From contig CAVSMR010000011.1 in NCBI GenBank assembly GCA_963729115.1, positions 186,001-250,000 of the forward strand: 64,000 nt of DNA, in the 5' to 3' direction. Below, in pieces: positions 42,427 to 49,950 of the stretch (position 1 is the first letter of the stretch; every line of letters begins with the position of its first letter). The notes under the pieces were generated by a model. The model saw only the letters and a program-made list of their open reading frames with translations, was not told the DNA's origin and made no database searches. The position numbers were made by a program, and so were the translations under genes. This DNA comes from Actinophytocola sp963729115. GTDB taxonomy: Bacteria; Actinomycetota; Actinomycetes; Mycobacteriales; Pseudonocardiaceae.

Positions 42427-44841
42427 TCAGACCTCGCGCAGCCGGGCGGCGTGCCGGGTGTCCAGCTCCACCAGCACGGACCGGCGCGCCGCGGCGATCT
42501 CGTCCGCGGTGAGCGTCGCGTCCGCGGAGCGCAACGTGACCCGCAGCGTCACCACCCGGTGCTCCGGCGGCACCCACGAGCCACGGAACTCGTCGACGAA
42601 GGCGACGCCGTGGACGAGCCCGTGCGCGGCCTCGACGGTCCCCGCCATGTCCGTCCACAAGACACTGTCCGCCACGACCACCGAGAGATCGAAGTCGGCG
42701 TCCGGGAACTCCGGCACCGGGTCGTAGGCGTTCTCCCGGCTGGCGTGGGCAGCCAGCAGGTCCACGTCCAGCTCGAAGCACGCCACCTGTGCCTGGATGC
42801 CCGCCGTGCGGCGCAGCTTGTTCGACACCAGCGCCAGCGAGCCGATCTGGCGGCCGGCCACGGACAGCCCGATCCGTGCCTGCCGGTCCGCCCACGCGGG
42901 GGTGTCCGCACCGGCGAACTCGAGCTCGGTCAGGTTCGCGTGGCCCCGGAGCATCTCCAGGATTCCCTTGGCACGGAAGAAGAGATCCTTGCCGTCCGCG
43001 CCGACGACCACCCCCGCCAGCATGCGGTGGCGCACCGGGAGCGGCTCGAAACGCGCGTCGGTGGCGACGTACGGGCCGGACTCGAACACCTGGCCCAGCT
43101 CGTAGAGCGAGAACTCCGTCAGGAAGCGCAGGTTCCCCGCCACCGCCTCGAGCAGGTTCGGCACCAGCGACGGCCGCAGCGATGCCCGGTCCGGCGCCGG
43201 CGCGCCCTCGAAGCGGATCGTGTCCGCCCGGTCGTGGCCGGTCGCGAAGAGCAGGTGGTCGGCCGACCACGGGTAGGTGACGACCTCCTGCATGCCCGCC
43301 CGTGCCGCGAGCTGCTCGCGCACGACCCGGTCGAGCGGCCGCCAGTGCAGGTCGCGCACCGGCTTGAGCGTGACGTGCACATCGGCGGCGGGAATGTTGT
43401 CGTAGCCGTGGATGCGCGCGACTTCCTCGAGGATGTCGTGCGGCAGGGACACGTCACCGGTCGAGCGCCACGTGGGGGAGGTGACCCGCAGCGCGCCGTC
43501 CTCCTCGGCCACCGCGAACCCGAGCGCGGCGAGCGTGGCCCGCACCTCCGCGGGGTCGAGCTCCTGCCCGATCCGGCTCGAGAGGAAGTGGCGGTCCACG
43601 AGGATCTCGGTCGGCACGGTCGGGTCGACGACGACGTCCTGACCACTGTGGACGGACGCGGCAGGCGCGATCCCGGCCAGCAGGTGGAGGAACAGGCCGA
43701 CGGCGCCGGTGACGCGCTCGGTGTCGATGTTCTTCTCGAACCGGGCCGACGCCTCGGTGCGCAGGCCGAGCTGCTGGGTGGTGCGGCGGACCGGCCGGGC
43801 CCGGAACGAGCCCGCCTCGAGCACGAACCGGCTGCTGCCGGCCGTCACGCTGCTGTCCGCGCCACCGATCACGCCGGCGAGACCCACGGGGCCCGCCGCG
43901 TCGGCGATCACCGGCGTCCCGGGCGGCACGTCGACGGTCGTGCCGCCGATCACCCGCACCTTCGCGCCGCCGTCGAGGGGACTGACCGACAGCGGGAGCT
44001 CGACCTTGTCGGCGTCGTAGACGTGCGTCGGCTGCCCGAGCGCGAACATCACGTAGTTGCTCAGGTCGACGCACAGGTTGACGCTGTTCTCCCCGATGCG
44101 CGCGAGCCGGCTGCGGATCCACAGCGGGGTGCCGGGCAGCCCGGCCAGGTCGAACGGCACCGCGGCGAAGCGCCGGCAGGAGTCCGGGTCGATGTCGCCG
44201 ACGATCCCCTCGCCGGTGCCCGACCAGGACGCGGCCGCCAACGGCTTGAGCGGCCGGCCGTAGATCGCGGCCAGCTCGCGGGCGATGCCGTAGTGCCCCC
44301 ACAGGTCGGGCCGGTTGGTGAGCGACTTGTTGTCGATGTCGAGCACGGTGTCGGCCAGCCCGAGCACGTCGGCCAGCGCGTCGCCGGGCTTCGCGGTGGC
44401 CGGGTCGAGCCGGATGGTCCGCTCGCGGTCCTCGGGGAACATCGCCTGCAGGCCGAGGTCGCGCGGGCCGCACAGCACGCCCGAGCTCTCGAACCCGAGG
44501 ACGGTCGCCACCCGGACCTCGCGCGGGGCCGAGCCCGCGAGCGCGGTGAGGCGGGCGCCGGGCCCGGCCAGCGCGACGAGCTCGCCGGCCGCCACGTCGG
44601 TCTTGCGGGCCGCCACCGAGACGGACTCGCCGCGGCCGACGTCGCAGACGACGCGGTGGCCGCCCTCGACCGCCGTCACGGCCGTGACCAGCGCCGCGAC
44701 CACGCCGGCCACCGGCGCGGCGGTGTCGACCCAGTCCTCGACCTCGACGGTCTTGAGGGTCAGCTCGTGCGCCAGTGCCTTGACGTCGAGATCGGGGGGC
44801 AGGTCCACGTAGTCGCGGACCCACTCCAGGGAAACCTTCAC
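42427..44841 (-). CDS. pheT: Phenylalanyl-tRNA synthetase beta subunit
   Basis: An 804-residue subunit. Domains in order: an N-terminal tRNA-binding (EMAP/OB) region from about 40 to 150 (RVVCDVGRGESVSVAARKTD), the B3/4 editing region, B5 with LGFAVAEEDGALRVTSPTW, the catalytic-like core and the C-terminal FDX-ACB domain (DLSVVVADSVLW). It opens MKVSLEWVRDYVDLPPDLDV. The gene is complete, and the start lies 9 bases after pheS. In actinobacteria pheST usually sits beside argC and rplT genes; here the neighbours are different. Confidence 0.96.
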   Translation of the reverse strand: MKVSLEWVRDYVDLPPDLDVKALAHELTLKTVEVEDWVDTAAPVAGVVAALVTAVTAVEGGHRVVCDVGRGESVSVAARKTDVAAGELVALAGPGARLTALAGSAPREVRVATVLGFESSGVLCGPRDLGLQAMFPEDRERTIRLDPATAKPGDALADVLGLADTVLDIDNKSLTNRPDLWGHYGIARELAAIYGRPLKPLAAASWSGTGEGIVGDIDPDSCRRFAAVPFDLAGLPGTPLWIRSRLARIGENSVNLCVDLSNYVMFALGQPTHVYDADKVELPLSVSPLDGGAKVRVIGGTTVDVPPGTPVIADAAGPVGLAGVIGGADSSVTAGSSRFVLEAGSFRARPVRRTTQQLGLRTEASARFEKNIDTERVTGAVGLFLHLLAGIAPAASVHSGQDVVVDPTVPTEILVDRHFLSSRIGQELDPAEVRATLAALGFAVAEEDGALRVTSPTWRSTGDVSLPHDILEEVARIHGYDNIPAADVHVTLKPVRDLHWRPLDRVVREQLAARAGMQEVVTYPWSADHLLFATGHDRADTIRFEGAPAPDRASLRPSLVPNLLEAVAGNLRFLTEFSLYELGQVFESGPYVATDARFEPLPVRHRMLAGVVVGADGKDLFFRAKGILEMLRGHANLTELEFAGADTPAWADRQARIGLSVAGRQIGSLALVSNKLRRTAGIQAQVACFELDVDLLAAHASRENAYDPVPEFPDADFDLSVVVADSVLWTDMAGTVEAAHGLVHGVAFVDEFRGSWVPPEHRVVTLRVTLRSADATLTADEIAAARRSVLVELDTRHAARLREV

Positions 44842-44850
44842 CGGGTGCTC

Positions 44851-45915
44851 CTAATCGAACTGGCGCAGGAAGCGCAGGTCGGCCGAGTGCATGAGCCGGA
44901 CATCGTCGATGCCGTACCGCATCATCACCAGCCGGTCGAGGCCGACGTTCACGTAGAACCCGGTCCACTCGTCGGGGTCCAGGCCGCCCGCACGGAGCAC
45001 GTTGGGGTGCGGGCTCCCGCCCGGCATGATCTCCAGCCAGCCCACGTTGCGGCAGGTCCGGCAGCCCTCGCCGCCGCAGACCTGGCACACCATGTCGATC
45101 TCGAAGCCGGGCTCGACGAACGGGAAGAACCCGGTGCGCATCCGGGTCGCCACGGGCTTGCCGAACACCGTGTCGAGGATGGTGCCGACGAGGAACTTGC
45201 CGAGCGTCAGCGGCACCTCGCGGTCGACGATCAGCACCTCGTACTGGTAGAAGGCGCGCTCGTGCCGGGCGTCGGTGGACTCGTTGCGGTAGGCCCGACC
45301 CGGGTAGACGAACCGGAACGGCGGCTCGTGCTGGAGCATGTAGCGGACGCTCGCGCCGGTGAGGTGGGGGCGCAGGCACAGGCGGTCGGCACCGGAGCGC
45401 CCGCGGCTGCCCTCGAGCCAGAACGTGTCCATGCTCTCGCGTGCCGGGTGCTCGGCCGGGAAGTTGAGGTTGTCGAACTCGAACAGCTCCGAGGAGATCT
45501 CCGGCCCCTCGTAGACCTCGAAGTTCAACGCGGCGAACGCGTCGTTGAGGTCGTACATGAGCTGGATGGTCGGGTGCAGGCCGCCGGTCGGGACCGGCGT
45601 GCCGGGCAGCGTGACGTCGACGGGCTCGGCGAGCGCCGGCTCGATGTCGACCAGCTCGTTCTCCCGGTCGGCGAGCGCCTGCTCGACCTCCTGCTGTGCG
45701 CGGGCGACCTGCTTGCCCACCCGCTTGCGATCCTCGCCCGACAGCGTCTTGATCGCGCTGCGGACCTGCAGCAGCGTGCCGGAGCGTCCCAGCACCTCCC
45801 GCCGCACCGCGTCCACCTCGGCCACGGACCGCGCGCCGGCGGACTCACCGAGCGCGTGCTCGAGAATCGAAGCAAGCCGATCGAGGAGCTCCGTCCCCGT
45901 ATCCGTGCTGCTCAT
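44851..45915 (-). CDS. pheS: Phenylalanyl-tRNA synthetase alpha subunit with Cys-rich insert
   Basis: A 354-residue class II synthetase subunit. An N-terminal coiled-coil arm (about 1-85) is followed by motif 2 (FVYPGRAYRNESTDARHE) and motif 3 (GLDRLVMMRYGIDDVR). Between them is CQVCGGEGCRTC (about 272-283), a four-cysteine insert common in Firmicute/Mollicute-type PheS but absent from the mycobacterial form as I recall it. The ATG at 45915 gives MSSTDTGTELLDRL. With pheT it makes the alpha2beta2 enzyme. The 147-base upstream gap shows no T-box I can recognise. Confidence 0.95.
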   Translation of the reverse strand: MSSTDTGTELLDRLASILEHALGESAGARSVAEVDAVRREVLGRSGTLLQVRSAIKTLSGEDRKRVGKQVARAQQEVEQALADRENELVDIEPALAEPVDVTLPGTPVPTGGLHPTIQLMYDLNDAFAALNFEVYEGPEISSELFEFDNLNFPAEHPARESMDTFWLEGSRGRSGADRLCLRPHLTGASVRYMLQHEPPFRFVYPGRAYRNESTDARHERAFYQYEVLIVDREVPLTLGKFLVGTILDTVFGKPVATRMRTGFFPFVEPGFEIDMVCQVCGGEGCRTCRNVGWLEIMPGGSPHPNVLRAGGLDPDEWTGFYVNVGLDRLVMMRYGIDDVRLMHSADLRFLRQFD

Positions 45916-46062
45916 TCCTGCTTTCCCACATCCTGATAGACCGACTGGGGCCGCCCTCCGGCCAGGCATCGATCGTATCGAACCGCTCGAACGCATTTGG
46001 CAGGCGACGCCCCCCGACGCGCGCGAACCCCACCGAGGGGTCTACATCGGACAGTCTGGGGT

Positions 46063-46683
46063 TCAGCGGGCGAGCCGGGCACCGGTCTCGAAGAACTGCT
46101 GGATCGCCGGGGCGGCGCCGAGCTCGCGTACCGGCCGGGCGGCGCCGAACGGCACGTTCCAGAACTCGCCGGCGCGCGGGGTGTGCGGGCCGACGTAGGC
46201 ATACGGCTCAGGCACGTGATCGTCTCCGGGTGCGACGCCGTAGTTGACCGACCCGACCGTGATGCCGACGTCGAAGTGCTCCGGCCACAGCACCCGCTCG
46301 GCGTCCGGCGCGAACCGGCGCAGCGCCTCGTCGCCGGCCGCGAACGCGTCGAGGATCGCCCGCGCGGCGGCCGGGTCGAGCACGATCAGCTCGCCGGGCC
46401 GGACCCCGGAGCCGTCCTGGTACACCCCGGCCGGCTCGCCGGCGGTCACGCCGGCCCGGGCCGCGACGTCCGCATAGGACAGTCCGGCGACCTCGATCCG
46501 CTGCTCCCCCGCCACCACCGCGACGCCGTCGAACCGCAGGTCGGGCGCGAACACGGTGGCGAAGCCGCCGTCGAGGACGCGCAGCGCGATCTCACCGGTC
46601 GCCCGGTGCTGCGGACCGGCCAGCAGCAGCTCGGCGACTCCGTGCAGTGACCGCCTGGTCGGGTTCGGTGACATCGCGGTCAT
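46063..46683 (-). CDS. Hypothetical soluble protein
   Basis: A 206-residue protein that I do not recognise. It is predominantly a mixed alpha/beta sequence with LHGVAELLLAGPQHRATGEIALRV at the N-terminus and GITVGSVNYGVAPGDDHVPEPYAYVG near the C-terminus; no signal peptide, TM or catalytic motif. The ATG at 46683 (GGGAG upstream) is preferred to an upstream start. It lies 147 bases upstream of pheS on the same strand, so a shared transcript is possible. Confidence 0.7.
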   Translation of the reverse strand: MTAMSPNPTRRSLHGVAELLLAGPQHRATGEIALRVLDGGFATVFAPDLRFDGVAVVAGEQRIEVAGLSYADVAARAGVTAGEPAGVYQDGSGVRPGELIVLDPAAARAILDAFAAGDEALRRFAPDAERVLWPEHFDVGITVGSVNYGVAPGDDHVPEPYAYVGPHTPRAGEFWNVPFGAARPVRELGAAPAIQQFFETGARLAR

Positions 46684-46724
46684 CGGGCCCGGCTCCCGGG
46701 GATCACGCCGCACGAGCCATGGGG

Positions 46725-46934
46725 TCAGGCCGCCGTCCGGCGCCTGTTCGATCGTTGCGGGCCGGACCGCCCGGCGCGCCGGTGCCGGACCGGAGCCGCG
46801 ACCGGCTCGGGAAACGGCTCGGGCGCCGTGCCCGGCGCGAACTCCGGCTCGTGGAAGAGGTTCTCGTAGGGGGCGTCGTGCCGGGTGGGCGCGCTGTTGT
46901 GCGCCTGCTCGGCAAGCGGATGGCTGAACTGCAC
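46725..46934 (-). CDS. Possible small Pro/His/Glu-rich protein
   Basis: A possible 69-residue product starting VQFSHPLAEQAHNSA and continuing through APYENLFHEPEFAPG to a basic tail. It is the only open frame in the 46684-47229 stretch. No good ribosome site precedes the GTG. A reading starting further upstream, behind AAAGGAC and at a non-ATG (ATC/CTC) codon, would add IITDTPPNG. No family is recognised. The rest of the 546-base gap shows no RNA or repeat that I could identify. Confidence 0.3.
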   Translation of the reverse strand: MQFSHPLAEQAHNSAPTRHDAPYENLFHEPEFAPGTAPEPFPEPVAAPVRHRRAGRSGPQRSNRRRTAA

Positions 46935-47229
46935 GCCGTTCGGCGGTGTGTCGGTGATGATGAGTGTCCTTTCAAGACAGTGCAAGTAAGGCGGGCGGCG
47001 GCACGGCCGCATTCGCGTCGCTCGTGCCGGTGACGGGCAGCGTCAGATGAGTCGTCGCCACGTCGAAGAATCCCCGCTATCCACCACGGTACACCTCGGC
47101 CGTCGGATGAGCTGGCATATCGCTCGACGCCACGCCGGGGGCGGACCCGACGTCCTCACCAGTGAGAGCAGTGCCGCGCATGTTCATGACGTGGTTTTGG
47201 AGTCCTTCCTGCGCTCGAGTCGCCGCAGG

Positions 47230-48021
47230 TCAGGGCCACCGGTGTGCCGCGGTGGCGTCGTCGGTGGGGAAGAAGCTCTCCAGGCGGATCTCCTGGGCGG
47301 CGATGTCCTGCGGGGTGCCGACCGTCGTCACCATCGAGAAGTAGCGCAGCGTGCGGCCGTCCTTGGCGAACTCCACGGGCACGACCGGCAGCAGGTCGGC
47401 GGTGAAGTCCGGCGGGTGCCAGCGGCGCGGGACCCCCGGCGCGGCGAGGATCTCGGCCAGCAGCGCCGCCGTCCGTGGGTCCTGGACACCGCCGACGGCC
47501 TCGCGGTGGATGCGCTGGATGAGCGCCTGCGCGACGTCCGGCCAGTTGGCCACGTGCGGGCGCAGTCCCCGCGGGTCGAACATCAGCCGGACCACGTTGG
47601 CCGGCCCGGCAGGCGGGCCGAGCAGCCAGCCGAAGAGCGCGTCCGCGGCCGCGTTCGCCCCCACCACGTCCCAGTGGCGGCTGAGCACGACCGCGGGATA
47701 CGGCTCGTGCTGACCCAGCATCCGGTCGATCGCCGCCCGGACCGGGGCCATCGCCGGCCGGTCCAGGTCGGTGTCGTGGTACACCGGCGCGTACCCGGCG
47801 GCCAGGAGCAGCTGGTTGCGGTCGCGCAGCGGCAGGTCGAGCGTGCTCGCCAGGGTCAGCACCATCTCCCGGCTGGGGTTGGCCCGGCCGCTCTCCACGA
47901 AGCTGACGTGGCGGGGTGTCACCCGCGCCTCGGAGGCCAGGGCGAGCTGGCTCATCCGGCGCACCTGCCGCCAGTACTGGAGCAGCTGGCCGACGGCCGG
48001 CCGGTCCTTCACCGAGGTCAC
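47230..48021 (-). CDS. XRE-family regulator with MmyB-type ligand-binding domain
   Basis: A 263-residue regulator. The HTH is LLQYWRQVRRMSQLALASEARVTPRHVSFVESGRANPS (about 13-50). The C-terminal domain matches the MmyB/MLTR ligand-binding fold, with VVLSRHWDVVGANAAADALFGWL. These domains bind fatty-acid-like or aromatic ligands in known members. It is divergent from the CMD-family gene, and a 23-bp palindrome lies between them, so it likely represses both. Confidence 0.92.
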   Translation of the reverse strand: MTSVKDRPAVGQLLQYWRQVRRMSQLALASEARVTPRHVSFVESGRANPSREMVLTLASTLDLPLRDRNQLLLAAGYAPVYHDTDLDRPAMAPVRAAIDRMLGQHEPYPAVVLSRHWDVVGANAAADALFGWLLGPPAGPANVVRLMFDPRGLRPHVANWPDVAQALIQRIHREAVGGVQDPRTAALLAEILAAPGVPRRWHPPDFTADLLPVVPVEFAKDGRTLRYFSMVTTVGTPQDIAAQEIRLESFFPTDDATAAHRWP

Positions 48022-48054
48022 GCCGCCGACGATAGCCAGCCGCGCCGGGCGGCG

Positions 48055-48077
48055 GCACTTCCCTGCCAGGGAAGTGC
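48055..48077. promoter_or_regulatory. Perfect 23-bp palindrome between XRE and CMD genes
   Basis: Arms of 11 bp (GCACTTCCCTG at 48055-48065 and CAGGGAAGTGC at 48067-48077) are separated by a single C. It lies midway between the divergent starts at 48021 and 48111 and is the probable operator of the MmyB-type regulator. Confidence 0.7.
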
Positions 48078-48110
48078 GGCGCCGCGCCGCCGGTGCCCAG
48101 AATCACCGCC

Positions 48111-48665
48111 ATGACAACTCAGGAAGCGTTCACCATCCACACCGTCGACTCGGCGCCCGAGGGCGCGCGGGCGGCGCTGTCCGCACTCGAGCAGCGGGTC
48201 GGCTTCGTCCCCAACCTGGCCGCGACCATGGCTGGCTCCCCCGTCCTGATCAACGGGTTCGGCGGGCTGCAGGCGGCCCTGCGCGGCACGACCCTCACCG
48301 GCGCCGAGCGCGAGGTCGTCGGGCTCACGGTCAGCCACGAGAACACCAGCCGGTACTCGATGGCCGCGCACTCGGTGTTCGCCAAGGGCCAGGGCGCGTC
48401 CGACGACGTGGTCGCTGCGCTGCGGTCCGGAACCGCACCGCCCGGGGAGAAGTTGCGCGCCCTGCACGAGTTCACCCTGGCCGTGCTGCGCGAGCGGGGC
48501 CACGTGCCCCCGGCCCGGGTCGCCGCGCTGCGGGCGGCCGGGTACACCGGCGAGCAGCTGTTCGAGGTGCTCGCCCAGATCGGCTACACCAGCATCGCCA
48601 ACTGGGTGGCCAACATCTGCGACACCCCGGTCGACGACGCGTTCCAGGCGCAGGCCTGGAGCTGA
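48111..48665 (+). CDS. Carboxymuconolactone-decarboxylase-family protein lacking the CXXC
   Basis: A 184-residue AhpD-like helical protein. The family stretch TGAEREVVGLTVSHENTSRYSMAAHSVFAK (about 64-93) has Ser where AhpD-type members carry the two redox cysteines (NxCxYCxAAH becomes NTSRYSMAAH), while the His is kept. It cannot therefore act as an alkylhydroperoxidase, and another reaction or binding role is likely. The C-terminus has GYTSIANWVANICDTPVDD, typical of this subgroup. The ATG at 48111 is chosen. It is divergent from an XRE gene that probably regulates it. Confidence 0.85.
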   Translation: MTTQEAFTIHTVDSAPEGARAALSALEQRVGFVPNLAATMAGSPVLINGFGGLQAALRGTTLTGAEREVVGLTVSHENTSRYSMAAHSVFAKGQGASDDVVAALRSGTAPPGEKLRALHEFTLAVLRERGHVPPARVAALRAAGYTGEQLFEVLAQIGYTSIANWVANICDTPVDDAFQAQAWS

Positions 48666-48675
48666 CCCGCGAGGT

Positions 48676-49950
48676 TCAGGTCGCGCCGTGCAGGGCGCGT
48701 TGCGACTCGACGATCTTGATGGCCACGTGGGCGACCAGCCGGTCGTCGGGGTTCGTCAGGTCCAGCGGGGTGAGCTGCTCGATCCGCTGGATCCGGTAGG
48801 AGATCGTGTTGACGTGCACGCGCAGCGCGCGGGCGGCCTGCTTGAGGCTCTGGTGCTGGTTGAGGTAGGTCGACAGGGTCGCGATCAGGTCCACCTTGTG
48901 GTTCGCGTCGTACTCGAGCAGGGGTCCGAGGATCTCCTCGGCGAACCGCCACAGCTGGCGCATGTCGCCGATCTGCAGCAGCAGCCGGTAGATCCCGAGC
49001 TCCTCGTACGGGATCACCTGCCCGGAGCGGCCGATCCGGGTGCCCACGTCGATCGCGTGCTGAGCCTGGCGCAGCCCGGCCGGCGCCTGTGCGGGATGGT
49101 CCGAGCGCTCGCTCAGCCCGCACGACGGCTCGGCCGCGACCGCGAGGTGGGCGAGGAACTCGGTGCAGTCCGTGCGGGCCTGGGCGGCCTCGGTCGCCTC
49201 GTGCAGGATCAGCACGACGTCGGTCCCCCGGGCGACGGCCAGCCGGCCGGCCGCGGCGAACCGGGCGGCCAGCTGCTCGGCCAGCCGGGGCGTCTCGTCG
49301 GTGACGTTGGGGCGCAGGACCGCTACCCGGTACGGCTGCGGATCGGCGAGGCCGAGCGATCGGGCCTTGCGGCTGGCGTCGGCGCCGTCGAGGAAGTTGC
49401 CGGACACCAGCGCGTCCACGATCGCCCCCTGGTAACGCCGGCCGAGGTCGGCGCTGGTGCGCTCGTTGGCCAGGGTCAGCGCGAACAGCGTCGCCGCATA
49501 GGTGGTGGTCAGCAGGTCGGCGTCGTCGTCGTGCGCGGGCGGGTCGGTGCGGTCGAGGACGACCAGGTAGCCGAGCGTGGTGTCGCCGATCGTGATCGGG
49601 GTGGCCTGGCAGCCGTGCGCGAGCGCCGAGTCCGGCATGGCCGGCAGCCGCAGCGGCCGCCGCTCGGCCGCGAGGGCCCGGCGGATCCGGCCGACCGCGG
49701 CGTCGGCGGGATCCCACTCCGGGGCGCCGGCCTGGGCCAGCAACGCGAAGGCCGGGTCGAAGAGCAGCACCGCCTGGTCGAGCGTCTCGGCGAGTACCCG
49801 GGTGAGCTGGCGCGCGTCCGCGCCCCGCACGGCCGCGTCGGCGACCTGGTCGCAGATGGTGATCATGCGGCGGTACAGGGAGTTCTGCCGGGACAGCCCG
49901 GTGACGACCGCGTCGGGCGGGCGGGGCTCCGGGCGGGGCGCGGCGCTCAT
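48676..49950 (-). CDS. PucR/CdaR-type transcriptional regulator
   Basis: A 424-residue regulator. An N-terminal GAF-like region (about 30-160) is followed by the degenerate GGDEF-like PucR middle domain and the C-terminal HTH_30 (STYLNQHQSLKQAARALRVHVNTISYRIQRIEQLT, about 363-397). In known PucR/CdaR proteins the ligand is a pathway substrate. The ATG overlaps the stop of the homocysteine-methyltransferase/MTHFR gene (ATGA), so it is made with that enzyme. It probably controls the SAM-cycle genes. Confidence 0.9.
   Translation of the reverse strand: MSAAPRPEPRPPDAVVTGLSRQNSLYRRMITICDQVADAAVRGADARQLTRVLAETLDQAVLLFDPAFALLAQAGAPEWDPADAAVGRIRRALAAERRPLRLPAMPDSALAHGCQATPITIGDTTLGYLVVLDRTDPPAHDDDADLLTTTYAATLFALTLANERTSADLGRRYQGAIVDALVSGNFLDGADASRKARSLGLADPQPYRVAVLRPNVTDETPRLAEQLAARFAAAGRLAVARGTDVVLILHEATEAAQARTDCTEFLAHLAVAAEPSCGLSERSDHPAQAPAGLRQAQHAIDVGTRIGRSGQVIPYEELGIYRLLLQIGDMRQLWRFAEEILGPLLEYDANHKVDLIATLSTYLNQHQSLKQAARALRVHVNTISYRIQRIEQLTPLDLTNPDDRLVAHVAIKIVESQRALHGAT

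Noticed and set aside
42451..45936. 1161-codon open frame antisense to pheT and pheS
   Set aside because: Shadow of two clearly identified synthetase genes; no motif or ribosome site.
45916..46062. T-box or attenuator before pheS
   Set aside because: Only a short GACCCC/GGGGTT hairpin is seen; no specifier loop, T-box sequence or leader peptide could be recognised.
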